Positions 14,676 through 22,160 of a stretch of 22,695 bases of DNA are shown here, piece after piece. Position numbers and translations under genes: made by a program. The stretch's first letter is position 1. Each line of letters starts with the position of its first letter. The notes below the pieces were generated by a model. That model made no database searches. It was not told the DNA's origin and was given only the letters and a program-made list of their open reading frames with translations. The DNA comes from an archaeon (lineage in GTDB: Archaea > Iainarchaeota > Iainarchaeia > Iainarchaeales > CSSED10-239), in the NCBI GenBank assembly GCA_029557995.1, contig JAKQHQ010000005.1, forward strand, positions 1-22,695, read 5' to 3'.

Positions 14676-15113
14676 TTAATCTATATTGGAATGAACTGGC
14701 TTTTGGTTTTCAGAAAAACTTTCAGGCACTACAATCTCATCATGAGTATACTCGTAAAGCTTGGAAAGCTCTCCACGTTTTTCAAGTGCTGTCTTTTGAA
14801 AACCTTGAAATCTCCAGACAACATCTGCCTTGCTTTGCTGAAAGTCCCAAAGCTTGATTATTACGATGTCATTTGCCTTTAACCAGACATGCTTGAAAAG
14901 CTTTCCTGGTATCCTGCAAATCCTGTCACAGCCATCTTCGCAAGCAATCTTCACTTGGTTTGTACCCATCAGCTGTATAACTTTCCCATACATCTCCAAG
15001 TCCTTTCTGAGCGGTTGCCTTAACTTCCATAGGGCTGGTTGCTCGGATTCTTCCTTGTTACGCTTATTGAAATAGGGCTTATGCCCTGTGCTCTGTGGTT
15101 TATGGAACGCCAT
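14676..15113 (-). CDS. eif1A: Translation initiation factor aIF1A
   Basis: A 145-residue S1/IF1-type OB-fold factor that binds the decoding A site of the small subunit during initiation. The OB core covers about residues 40-115, with MYGKVIQLMGTNQVKIACEDG, RICRIPGKLFKHVWLKANDIVIIKLWDFQ and KADVVWRFQ, the last two being the family's signature strands. Compared with typical archaeal proteins (about 100-115) it has a longer polar N-terminal region (residues 1-35). The C-terminal tail after residue 120 is acidic. ATG 15113 follows the stop of the upstream gene by one base, so translation is coupled. Downstream comes a G-rich spacer before rio1. Confidence 0.95.
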   Translation of the reverse strand: MAFHKPQSTGHKPYFNKRNKEESEQPALWKLRQPLRKDLEMYGKVIQLMGTNQVKIACEDGCDRICRIPGKLFKHVWLKANDIVIIKLWDFQQSKADVVWRFQGFQKTALEKRGELSKLYEYTHDEIVVPESFSENQKPVHSNID

Positions 15114-15114
15114 C

Positions 15115-15447
15115 TTACTTTCCCTCTTTTATTCTTTCATACATCTTATTATACGTGTCAATCCAGTTTGTGTAACGCTGTTTTAAATCATCCTTCTCAG
15201 CCCTGGAAATGTCTGCGGTTTCTATGCGCTTTAGCTCTTGTTCTAGCATTTCCTTTCTCCAATTCACTCTCTCAATCTTTTCTTTCTTTGTGAATCGCAC
15301 GCCTTCTGGGAATGTGCCTTGAACAATAGAAATAAGGTTGTTGGAGAAAACAAAATATTGCTTTGTCCTGTAAAATGGCCTATCTATGCTTGGTTTGACT
15401 TGTGCCTTTTTTTTTTTGCCTGCCTTTATCACTACTCTTTTTTTCAT
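15115..15447 (-). CDS. Unknown 110-residue basic coiled protein in a translation operon
   Basis: A soluble protein with a very basic N-terminus (MKKRVVIKAGKKKKAQVK), a short beta-like part (RTKQYFVFSNNLISIVQGTFPEGV, split here as RTKQYFVFSNN and LISIVQGTF), and a long charged helix from about residue 52 to the end (KKEKIERVNWRKEMLEQELK and onward) that is likely coiled coil. I do not recognise it. ATG 15447 is preferred. A GTG at 15456 adds three residues and overlaps the GTGGT that can serve as Shine-Dalgarno site. It lies 13 bp after DUF424 and one base before aif1A. Basic charge and operon position suggest a ribosome- or RNA-binding role, by inference only. Confidence 0.7.
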   Translation of the reverse strand: MKKRVVIKAGKKKKAQVKPSIDRPFYRTKQYFVFSNNLISIVQGTFPEGVRFTKKEKIERVNWRKEMLEQELKRIETADISRAEKDDLKQRYTNWIDTYNKMYERIKEGK

Positions 15448-15460
15448 AAATACCACAAAT

Positions 15461-15751
15461 TTAGAGCTTATATAGCTGTATGTGCGCTATGTTTTGTATG
15501 TATATTATCTGCTCTTTTGTTATAAGCTTGCTGTCTAACAGTATCTTACAAGCCCTGTTGCCAAAGATGTTTGCACTGTCGCATTCTTTAATATTCTTAA
15601 TTAGCGATTCTTTGGTTATCTTGTCTTTCCCATAAAAGCTGGAGTTTATCAAGACATCCATGCCTTTAAATCTAAGCTTTTTGCCAAGCAGTTCCTTATC
15701 ACAACAGGCAAATATCTTCCTGTCTTCAGTCATATGAATTTTCCCAATCAT
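15461..15751 (-). CDS. DUF424 family protein
   Basis: A 96-residue archaeal protein of the DUF424 family. Recognisable segments are MIGKIHMTEDRKIFACCDKE (about 1-20), then LRFKGMDVLINSSFYG, and the family motif NIFGNRACKILLDSKLI (about 66-82). Function is not established. The gene is often found beside aIF2-beta in archaeal genomes, as here. ATG 15751 is chosen although the frame stays open upstream to 15874, because the extra residues overlap the aIF2-beta gene in another frame and do not match the family. It begins 10 bp after the aIF2-beta stop and is clearly co-transcribed. Confidence 0.88.
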   Translation of the reverse strand: MIGKIHMTEDRKIFACCDKELLGKKLRFKGMDVLINSSFYGKDKITKESLIKNIKECDSANIFGNRACKILLDSKLITKEQIIYIQNIAHIQLYKL

Positions 15752-15761
15752 GAATAGTCCA

Positions 15762-16220
15762 TTATAACTTAGATAGCGGAGTTGTGGCACCGCATGCGGA
15801 ACATTTGAGTATCTTAACACCGTTGTGCGTGGCGAGCTTTGTGTCTGGCTTCTTACAAGCAGAGCATAGCACAAAGTTATTTATAAACTTGTCAAGTATC
15901 TGGTTTATCTTATAGTTATCAAAAACACCATTAAGAACAAGCGACTGATCGTTAACAATAGTTGAGGATGTGCTTATCTCCTTCATCACAAACTTGTAGA
16001 GCATGTCTGGCTCTCTGTTAAGGTCTTTAGCTACCTTCACAAAGTTCTTCCATATCGTCTGCTTACCCTGGATAATTGTTTGTGCCCTTGGTGGTTCAAA
16101 CCTTGTGGCTGACTTTGTGCTTGGCGGTAGTGCCATATACAGCTTGTCAAGTAGCTTGTTATATTCTAAATCAAGAATGCTTGTGTCTGCTGGCTTTTGT
16201 TCTTTTTTTGGTTTTGCCAT
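15762..16220 (-). CDS. eif2b: Translation initiation factor aIF2, beta subunit
   Basis: A 152-residue beta subunit of the heterotrimeric GTPase aIF2, which delivers initiator Met-tRNA. An N-terminal helix contacts the gamma subunit (YNKLLDKLYMALP, 20-32). The alpha-beta core includes NFVKVAKDLNREPDMLYKFV, split as NFVKVAKDLNREP (59-71) and DMLYKFV. The C-terminal zinc ribbon has C119xxC122 and C140xxC143 in CSACKKP and KCSACGATTPL. Length is slightly longer than the typical 135-145. The mRNA looks leaderless: CTTTAAAAAG (minus strand, 16242-16251) is centred 26 bp upstream. It heads the minus-strand run aIF2-beta, DUF424, unknown, aIF1A, Rio1, KH protein. Confidence 0.95.
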   Translation of the reverse strand: MAKPKKEQKPADTSILDLEYNKLLDKLYMALPPSTKSATRFEPPRAQTIIQGKQTIWKNFVKVAKDLNREPDMLYKFVMKEISTSSTIVNDQSLVLNGVFDNYKINQILDKFINNFVLCSACKKPDTKLATHNGVKILKCSACGATTPLSKL

Positions 16221-16241
16221 ATGTAATATATATTGGGTATT

Positions 16242-16251
16242 CTTTTTAAAG
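16242..16251 (-). promoter_or_regulatory. TATA box of the aIF2-beta operon
   Basis: CTTTAAAAAG on the minus strand is centred 26 bp before ATG 16220, followed directly by the gene with no Shine-Dalgarno site. This is the leaderless arrangement. It lies in the short gap after the CYTH-VIT1 gene on the same strand. Confidence 0.6.
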
Positions 16252-16256
16252 GTATT

Positions 16257-17261
16257 TTAAGGCATAAAAACAAGATTAACAAGCAAGCCAAACAAGTAGG
16301 AAACAACAACTACAAGCAAAGCTAAAAATGTGTTTTTCATAATTGTTTTAAACTTGCTTTCTTCCTGTGCCATAGCTATTGCAAGATTTACTAAGATGAT
16401 CAAAAACAGGCCCCATATAATGCTTATGATTATGGCTGTCTGAAAAGAAAACAACAGGAATGGAACAATGAAGCTTAGGGTAAAGACAAGCTTTCCAATA
16501 AACACATTAAGCGCAGAAGCAATAGCTATCTTGTGGCTTGTGCCACTCTCTGCTTTTTTTGCTGAGAACATGCTTATGGAATCTGACAAGGAATCAGCAA
16601 TAGCTACGCTTACAATCCCAGCGATTACTGCTAGCTCTGATGAAGTTGCGCTAAGCAAGCCAACCATTATCCCAAGCGTAGTAAGAACGCTTCCAGAGAT
16701 ACCAAAGGCAAGGTTGCCTAATATCTCAAACAACTTGTGGAGCCATATTGTAAATTTGGTTTGGGATTTTAAAAATATATCTAGGTAACTAGAAGTGAGT
16801 GCTGGCTGCTCTATAAACCCAGAAAATAATTTTGAAACCTTGTCAATCTCTTGTATGTCTTTTTCTTCCATAACCCCAAACTCAATAAACTCTCCAAACC
16901 CTGAGATCTTGTCTATTTGTATTACAACTGAGTCAATGATTGCTGTAGTCCTTTTTTTATGGACATGTGCAACCTCTTTATGTGGCTTGCTTTCTTTTCT
17001 TGAAAAAACCCATGAGTTTGCTGTCTCTTTTATTATCTTTTCCTTGCCTATAGCAATCTGCTTGCTTGTTATGGTCCTTTCCTCAATATTGCCTTCTTTC
17101 CTTAGCTTGGTATAGGCAAGCGTTGTTCCACCACTTTCAAGAAAATACCTATCTTCGCACATAACCTCGCTGATTATGTTTGCGCCTCTCTTTAATAGCT
17201 CCTGTCTAGTTATTGGCTTAGCCAAGCGATAACGCTTAAGAAAAACTGTTGTCTTGCTCAT
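16257..17261 (-). CDS. CYTH-like domain fused to a VIT1/CCC1-family membrane domain
   Basis: A 334-residue protein with two parts. Residues 1-165 resemble the CYTH/triphosphate-tunnel fold: QELLKRGANIISEVMCEDRY (20-39), TTLAYTKLRKEG (46-57), then VVIQIDKISGFGEFIEFGV (112-130), matching the family's final D-x-V-x-GLG-x-F-x-E strand, and a closing SSYLDIFL (157-164). The N-terminal ExExK motif is missing (VFLKRY instead), so catalysis is doubtful. Residues 180-334 resemble VIT1/CCC1 iron/manganese transporters, with about five membrane segments (near 183-205, 210-232, 247-271, 276-298, 311-333), TTLGIMVGLLSA and DSLSDSISMFSAKKAES. I infer a metal transporter with a nucleotide- or polyphosphate-sensing cytosolic domain. 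Promoter: TATA at 17288-17297. Confidence 0.75.
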   Translation of the reverse strand: MSKTTVFLKRYRLAKPITRQELLKRGANIISEVMCEDRYFLESGGTTLAYTKLRKEGNIEERTITSKQIAIGKEKIIKETANSWVFSRKESKPHKEVAHVHKKRTTAIIDSVVIQIDKISGFGEFIEFGVMEEKDIQEIDKVSKLFSGFIEQPALTSSYLDIFLKSQTKFTIWLHKLFEILGNLAFGISGSVLTTLGIMVGLLSATSSELAVIAGIVSVAIADSLSDSISMFSAKKAESGTSHKIAIASALNVFIGKLVFTLSFIVPFLLFSFQTAIIISIIWGLFLIILVNLAIAMAQEESKFKTIMKNTFLALLVVVVSYLFGLLVNLVFMP

Positions 17262-17287
17262 AAGTAATAACTATCTAAAAGCAAAAT

Positions 17288-17297
17288 CTTTTTAAGG
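17288..17297. promoter_or_regulatory. Nearly symmetric TATA element between divergent genes
   Basis: CTTTTTAAGG on the plus strand reads CCTTAAAAAG on the minus strand. It is centred about 27 bp before ATG 17320 (plus) and about 32 bp before ATG 17261 (minus). No other good TATA box is seen in the 58-bp gap, so one element may serve both directions. Confidence 0.5.
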
Positions 17298-17319
17298 GAT
17301 TTGTCTATAACATCTAAAT

Positions 17320-17700
17320 ATGGAAACAGGCAAAAAAACTTGCAAGGCCAGGCTACCAGCAAATCTAATTGTTTATATTTGTATAATTATAGGTAGCATT
17401 GTTCTTGGCGCTTGCATATATCATTTGGTGTCTACAACTAATGGGAGCGATCACAAGGATGAGGCCATAGAGAACTGCATGGCGCTATGTAGGCAAGAGA
17501 CAGCAAAGGGAACAATAATTTCTAACGGACCTTGCCTTTCAAACAACATAGCAGAGGGCTGGGTGTGCGATATTGTAAGCAACCCCAGAAACAAGCTGAT
17601 TGATGATCTTCCAGACAACCAATGCGAAGCATACAGAGAGGGAATTGCAGATAGCTTTGTTGAGGTTACTCCAGAGTGCGAGCTGGTTAGAACAAGTTAG
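17320..17700 (+). CDS. Membrane-anchored extracellular protein with six cysteines
   Basis: A 126-residue protein with a short basic cytoplasmic start, one membrane anchor (about residues 14-37, LIVYICIIIGSIVLGACIYHL split as LIVYICIIIGS and IVLGACIYHL) and an outer domain of about 88 residues. The outer domain has six cysteines (C53, C57, C72, C83, C102, C120), allowing three disulfides, plus motifs ENCMALCRQE, GPCLSNNIAEGWVCDI and DNQCEAYREG. The pattern seems conserved in other archaeal hypothetical proteins, but I cannot name a function. It is probably leaderless from the shared TATA element. It diverges from the CYTH-VIT1 gene, and its stop overlaps the protease gene tail by 3 bp. Confidence 0.78.
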   Translation: METGKKTCKARLPANLIVYICIIIGSIVLGACIYHLVSTTNGSDHKDEAIENCMALCRQETAKGTIISNGPCLSNNIAEGWVCDIVSNPRNKLIDDLPDNQCEAYREGIADSFVEVTPECELVRTS

Positions 17701-18536
17701 ACAAAAAACAAAATCACTAGGCACATAAGTATGACTTGTATAGGCAGGGCTGGAAGTGCGTTTATCTTACCCTTATACTTGTCAAGTATGTAAAAGGTTA
17801 TAGAGAGCCCAAGGATGGAGGCAAGCCAGATGCACACAACACCAAAGACAGAAAATAGCAAGTTATGGGTTGGTAGCAGGTATGCAAAAAGGCTTGCTGA
17901 AAGAAGCCCAGGCATTACTATATCGCCACCGCCAAGCCTGTACTCCCTTTTCTTTGAGGGTAGGACAAATATCAACGAAACTTTCTTTTTGATTATCATG
18001 TTTGCAAGCGTGACCATGTGCTTTGTGTAAAACACAGAAATTATGTCATAGATAGCAAGCAACACCAAAAGCACAACTACAGGCAGAATCCCAAGCCCTA
18101 GCCCGAGGATTGCTGAGGCGCAAGAGATTGCAACTGCAAGCAAGAGGTTGTTATACCACTTGGATAGTGTACTGTCTTTCTTGATAATATATTTCACTAG
18201 CAAAAGATAGAACGCACAAAGAAATGCAAGAGGTCTGGACAAGAGAATAGAAAACACGAAAAACAGACCTGAAAACAAGGCAAGGGCCTCAAGAAGGAAA
18301 AGATAGTTTCCGCTTTTAAATATTTTGCTCAAAACTAGGATTAATGCTGTAACAAATATTATGTAAGCAACAAGGAATACTGCGTTCCAAATGCTGTTGG
18401 GATTAGAATCAACTATTGCAAGTTGTATGTCTTGCGGAAGAAGATAGAGAGTCAAGACAAGAGTCAAAACCTGACAGAATATAAAAATCCCAAGAAATGG
18501 AACTACAAACGACTTGCTTATATTTACCTTTGACAT
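17697..18536 (-). CDS. Presenilin/signal-peptide-peptidase-like intramembrane aspartyl protease
   Basis: A 279-residue polytopic membrane protein of about nine segments with the three motifs of GxGD aspartyl proteases: YD in LLAIYDIISV (D164), GxGD in LGGGDIVMPG (D205), and PAL in LPALPIQ (262-264). Such enzymes cut helices within the membrane, for example signal-peptide remnants. The two catalytic aspartates sit in adjacent membrane segments, as expected. Length fits archaeal family members (about 260-300). The start ATG 18536 lies seven bases after the mcm stop, and GTGATG overlapping that stop forms its Shine-Dalgarno site, so it depends on mcm translation. No substrate can be predicted. 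Confidence 0.9.
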   Translation of the reverse strand: MSKVNISKSFVVPFLGIFIFCQVLTLVLTLYLLPQDIQLAIVDSNPNSIWNAVFLVAYIIFVTALILVLSKIFKSGNYLFLLEALALFSGLFFVFSILLSRPLAFLCAFYLLLVKYIIKKDSTLSKWYNNLLLAVAISCASAILGLGLGILPVVVLLVLLAIYDIISVFYTKHMVTLANMIIKKKVSLIFVLPSKKREYRLGGGDIVMPGLLSASLFAYLLPTHNLLFSVFGVVCIWLASILGLSITFYILDKYKGKINALPALPIQVILMCLVILFFV

Positions 18537-18543
18537 TCTTGCA

Positions 18544-20667
18544 TCACATAGATATATTGTCTATTGGCTTTAAAAAACCGTTCTTGGGTTCGTAAAGCTC
18601 GCCAGCCCTTTTCAGTCGCACGATTGCATCATTAACCTTCTCCTTGCTTATGTTCTGCTTTTCCATGGTCTCCAAAAGCTCAGAGTAGGACACTAGGTTT
18701 CCGTTTGCTGACATGTCCCTTATTATGCTTAGAAGCCTCTTGCTAAACTGCCTCTCGCTTGTGCTTAGGCCTGTGGTTATTATGTCAATGTCAATCTTAC
18801 CTGTCTCAAGGTCTGTAGCTGTCTGCTCAAGGGAGGTCTTGAATATCCTTATGGCCCTCTGCGCGTCCTCTAGCTCAATCTTGTCCTTTAGCCTAACTTT
18901 TGCGCTTGCTTCAGAAAGCCTGATTAGCCCCTCAAGCTGTCTTGGGGTTGCTGAATAGCTTCCATGCCTTCTACCAAGGTCCCTTAACTCAATGTAATAG
19001 CTTAATATAATATCAGATGCATCCTTGCTTAGTATTGGTTTGATTTTCTGTCTAGCATATGCAACATATTTCTTGAAAAGGTTTGCATCAATCTTTGGAA
19101 GCACAGTGTCTTCCATTCTTTCAATCTCTTCTTTTGTAAGCTCAGCATTAGGCATTGAAAGCTTCTGGGCTGCCTCTTGTACATTAATTATGTGCTTGCC
19201 CATCTCAATATCAAGCGACCTGTTAAGTGTATCACGTATTATGAAATAGAGGTCAAACCTTGACAGCAAAGAAAAAGGCATATCAATCTGCTCAATTGGG
19301 TTCTTAATATTATCAAACCTGTTGAGCTTTGGGTTTGCTGCAGCTAAGATGGAGGTGTCAGCCCTAAACTTTGCATAAAGCCCTGCTTTGGACACAGAAA
19401 CTGTTGACTGGGCCATAGCTTCGTGAAGCGCGCTTCTGTCTTCGTTCTCCATCTTATCAAACTCATCAATCATTGCAATCCCACCACTTGCAAGAACTAC
19501 TGCACCTGCCTTCAGAGTCCAGCCACCCTCGCCAAAGTCATCCTTGACTGCACTTACTGTAAGCCCAGCGCCAGACGCTGACTTACCTGCGACATATATG
19601 CTTTTTGGGGCTATGCTTGCAGCGCTTTTTAATATCTCTGACTTACCTGTTGATGGGTCGCCTACAAGAAGTATGTGTATGTTACCCCTAAAATCCTGCT
19701 TGCTTATGTTCTTCTTGACCCCGCCGAACATCTGCAAGGTTATTGCCTCTTTTACAACCTCGTGCCCATAAATCTTTGGGGCAATGGACTGGACAAGCAT
19801 ATCAAAGATGTCGTCCTTCTTTGCAAGCTGTTTGATTTCTTCCTCTTCGTCAGGATTGATATCAAGCTCCTCAAACTCTTGGTCTATCTTTTCAAGATGG
19901 TTAGCAACAATGAACTTATTGTAGTTTGCCTCCCTTTGGGGCCTTAGCTTGACAATGCCTGTGACAATCACTTTATCGCCAGCCGAACAGGTGTTTACAA
20001 GATCGTCAGAGACATAAACCTCTAAGTGGTTTGCCTCTTCACTGCCTTTTAGGTTTTCTATTGCTTCTTGTATCTCAAGCTTTTGGTAGTCAATGAACTT
20101 GCTTTGTTCAAGGTCAATGTCAAAGTCCCTTGACTTGCAGTCGCATATCAAGGGCTTGGTGAGGGTTGTGGAGGTTTGCTTGACCTTATAGACGTTCTGG
20201 CATTTCCTGCACACGAAATGCCCCTCTGTCATCTTCTGCAAACGCTCTGTTATCCTTCTTATCATGCCTTCAACTGAAATCAGCCTTGTAAGCTGTTCAC
20301 TGCCTACATCCCTTATTGGCACCTTAAACTCCTCTGGGAGGTTAAAGAAACGGATGTGAGGTGAGAAGTCAAGCTCTGCCTGTCCAAGTATACCTACATC
20401 TATTCTCTTGATTGCAGCCCTTGCTGCCTCAAAAATAATCTCTGGGTTTTCTATTAACCTTTCTGAAAGATTTAGGTCAAAGGCCTCAAGCTTTCTAAAG
20501 TCAATGTCAAGGCTTCTCTTTTCAGGATAGCTTGAGGCAAGATACTCAATTTCCTTTTTATAGACAACATTGAAAAAATCCTCAAGGACTGCTATGTACT
20601 CCTCAAGCCCTGAGCCTGAAATTGGCTGGGTGTCTTCCTCCAATTCCTCAAAATCAAACTCTGACAT
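18544..20667 (-). CDS. mcm: Replicative DNA helicase MCM
   Basis: A 707-residue MCM AAA+ helicase that forms hexamers unwinding DNA at the replication fork. The N-terminal domain (about 1-260) has a zinc site from C153, C156, C175 and C177. The last pair is CxC rather than CxxC, which is slightly unusual. The ATPase domain shows Walker A GDPSTGKS (336-343), Walker B IAMIDEFD (397-404), sensor 1 LAAANP and the arginine finger in SLLSRFDL (R470). A C-terminal winged helix follows (about 640-700). No intein is present at the Walker A site, a known MCM intein site. The start ATG 20667 has GTGAT nine bases upstream and a TATA-like CCAAATATAT at 20711-20720. It follows rpa and is coupled to the protease gene. 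Confidence 0.97.
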   Translation of the reverse strand: MSEFDFEELEEDTQPISGSGLEEYIAVLEDFFNVVYKKEIEYLASSYPEKRSLDIDFRKLEAFDLNLSERLIENPEIIFEAARAAIKRIDVGILGQAELDFSPHIRFFNLPEEFKVPIRDVGSEQLTRLISVEGMIRRITERLQKMTEGHFVCRKCQNVYKVKQTSTTLTKPLICDCKSRDFDIDLEQSKFIDYQKLEIQEAIENLKGSEEANHLEVYVSDDLVNTCSAGDKVIVTGIVKLRPQREANYNKFIVANHLEKIDQEFEELDINPDEEEEIKQLAKKDDIFDMLVQSIAPKIYGHEVVKEAITLQMFGGVKKNISKQDFRGNIHILLVGDPSTGKSEILKSAASIAPKSIYVAGKSASGAGLTVSAVKDDFGEGGWTLKAGAVVLASGGIAMIDEFDKMENEDRSALHEAMAQSTVSVSKAGLYAKFRADTSILAAANPKLNRFDNIKNPIEQIDMPFSLLSRFDLYFIIRDTLNRSLDIEMGKHIINVQEAAQKLSMPNAELTKEEIERMEDTVLPKIDANLFKKYVAYARQKIKPILSKDASDIILSYYIELRDLGRRHGSYSATPRQLEGLIRLSEASAKVRLKDKIELEDAQRAIRIFKTSLEQTATDLETGKIDIDIITTGLSTSERQFSKRLLSIIRDMSANGNLVSYSELLETMEKQNISKEKVNDAIVRLKRAGELYEPKNGFLKPIDNISM

Positions 20668-20739
20668 GTTTTTTTAATCACTCTTTTATTAGATATTAAA
20701 GTCAAAGTAAATATATTTGGTTGCTATTAGAAAAGCTAT

Positions 20740-20768
20740 TTGTTTCTATAGAAATTCTAAAGAAACAA
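20740..20768. repeat. 29-bp imperfect palindrome between rpa and mcm
   Basis: TTGTTTCT at 20740-20747 pairs with AGAAACAA at 20761-20768, and TAGAA pairs with TTCTA inside it. The symmetry is 13 of 14 base pairs around A20754. It starts 24 bp after the rpa stop and lies upstream of the mcm TATA element, so it could be a terminator for rpa or an operator for mcm. Confidence 0.75.
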
Positions 20769-20792
20769 TACTGGAAGTGAGGGGGTTTCTAG

Positions 20793-22118
20793 TTAGGTGT
20801 TTAATAGCTCAAGAGAGTTAGCAATGAATTCTAACTGGTTTGAGAAGTCGTTTGTCCTTGTCTTACCTGTTATTTTAATTATTTTCCCGAAAAGCTTCTT
20901 TTCTGCCTTGTAGTAGATTGCGTCTTTTTCATCAGGAGAGAGCTCTTTTTTTAGGTCTTCTTTTTTTAACTCAAAAACCTCTTCTAAAAGCTGGTTGAAA
21001 ATTGTAACCCTGATGACTCCTGTGCCATCGTCTATGTCTAAGGATGAGAAAATATTAATCTCTGGGTTCACTTGCTTGTTGCAGGCCTCACATATAAACT
21101 CGTTGTTTATAAGGAAAACCTTTTCCTTGCAGTCAGGGCATTTAAATGCCCTTAATGGACCTCTGTTGATTGAGATAACTGTTCCTGTTATCCTGTAACT
21201 TGTGTTTGGCTCAAGATTACTAATCTTTTCGTCTTTTACATCCAAAAGAGTTAATTCATAAAGCTCTGGGATTTTTATGTTTGTTATTGGGTTTTTGGTA
21301 ACTGTTGAATTCCAGTTGATATAAAGCTCTAGGTCGTATAGCCCTTCCTTGATTGTGACATCGCTTAGCCTTACAAGATCGCCTCTTGAAAAGTTTGAGG
21401 ATATCTCTTTTGCAAATGCATCAAATGCAACGCATCTTATGGATTTGATTCCATCGCTAACCTCAAAGTTGAGTGCAAGCCTTTCCCTGTCGTCCTTTGT
21501 AAATGTCTTTGCTTGGTAGATGTTTGTTATTCTGGCTATTATGTCAACTGGCTCAGCTGGCGCTGTTTCCAGTTCTGATATCTTTACGAAGTTCTCCTTG
21601 AGCTTTGGTATCTTAACTCCATCTGGGTCCTTGATTATCTGCCCACCTTGCCTTAATGAGAGTTCAATCCTGTCGTTGTATTGGCTTACTCCTGCGTCCT
21701 TTACAAACACAAGGTCATTTTTGTCAAGATGTAGCTCTTTGACTATATCTGCCTTGTCTTGCCAGAGGTTTAGCTTTATAATGCCTGTGTCGTCTTGAAG
21801 ATAGACTGCCTGTATCCTTCCATCTGAGCCATCCTTTGACTTATAGGTTTTAAGTGCAGGTATTGACTTTACCCTTGCATAAAGAGATATTGAATCTATT
21901 GCTTGGGTTATCTCTGAAATCTTAGTGATTGCGCCAGTGCTTCCTTTGAGGTCCATGTCAACTCCAAGCTGTTTAGATAAGATTATGTCAGCGCCCACAT
22001 CACTTAGCAGACCCTCGTACTTCTCCTTAATGTCCTCAACCATTGGAATTATCTCTTCATCAGACAACCCTTTCTCTTTCTTAATAACCTCGCGAATTTG
22101 TTTACTTGTCAATTGCAT
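20793..22118 (-). CDS. rpa: Replication protein A (RPA), three-OB-fold single-strand DNA-binding protein
   Basis: A 441-residue archaeal RPA that coats single-stranded DNA in replication and repair. The N-terminal helical region (1-65) precedes three OB-folds: about 70-165 (AVYLQDDTGIIKLNLWQDKA split as AVYLQDDTG and IIKLNLWQDKA), about 185-275 (ALNFEVSDGIKSIRCVAFD) and about 300-440. The last carries a zinc finger with CPDC (C327, C330) and CEAC (C343, C346), followed by DIDDGTGVIRVTIFN. The layout matches euryarchaeal RPA41-type proteins. The start ATG 22118 has GGTGA six bases upstream and a TATA-like TAAATATATA at 22151-22160. The gene is followed by mcm on the same strand, joining helicase and single-strand-binding functions. 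Confidence 0.93.
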   Translation of the reverse strand: MQLTSKQIREVIKKEKGLSDEEIIPMVEDIKEKYEGLLSDVGADIILSKQLGVDMDLKGSTGAITKISEITQAIDSISLYARVKSIPALKTYKSKDGSDGRIQAVYLQDDTGIIKLNLWQDKADIVKELHLDKNDLVFVKDAGVSQYNDRIELSLRQGGQIIKDPDGVKIPKLKENFVKISELETAPAEPVDIIARITNIYQAKTFTKDDRERLALNFEVSDGIKSIRCVAFDAFAKEISSNFSRGDLVRLSDVTIKEGLYDLELYINWNSTVTKNPITNIKIPELYELTLLDVKDEKISNLEPNTSYRITGTVISINRGPLRAFKCPDCKEKVFLINNEFICEACNKQVNPEINIFSSLDIDDGTGVIRVTIFNQLLEEVFELKKEDLKKELSPDEKDAIYYKAEKKLFGKIIKITGKTRTNDFSNQLEFIANSLELLNT

Positions 22119-22124
22119 AAGATT

Positions 22125-22160
22125 TCACCAAATAATTACTTTTCTAAAACTATATATTTA
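22125..22160 (-). promoter_or_regulatory. rpa promoter and Shine-Dalgarno site
   Basis: On the minus strand TAAATATATA (22151-22160) is followed by GGTGA (22125-22129), six bases before ATG 22118. The spacing predicts a short leader of about 12 nt that includes the ribosome-binding site. Confidence 0.55.

Noticed and set aside
15752..15874. N-terminal extension of the DUF424 protein by 41 residues
   Set aside because: The extra part overlaps the zinc-ribbon end of aIF2-beta in another frame and lacks family similarity. ATG 15751 gives the usual 96-residue protein.
19620..19700. Intein at the MCM Walker A site, a known MCM intein position
   Set aside because: The sequence GDPSTGKSEILKSAAS is continuous, with no insert.
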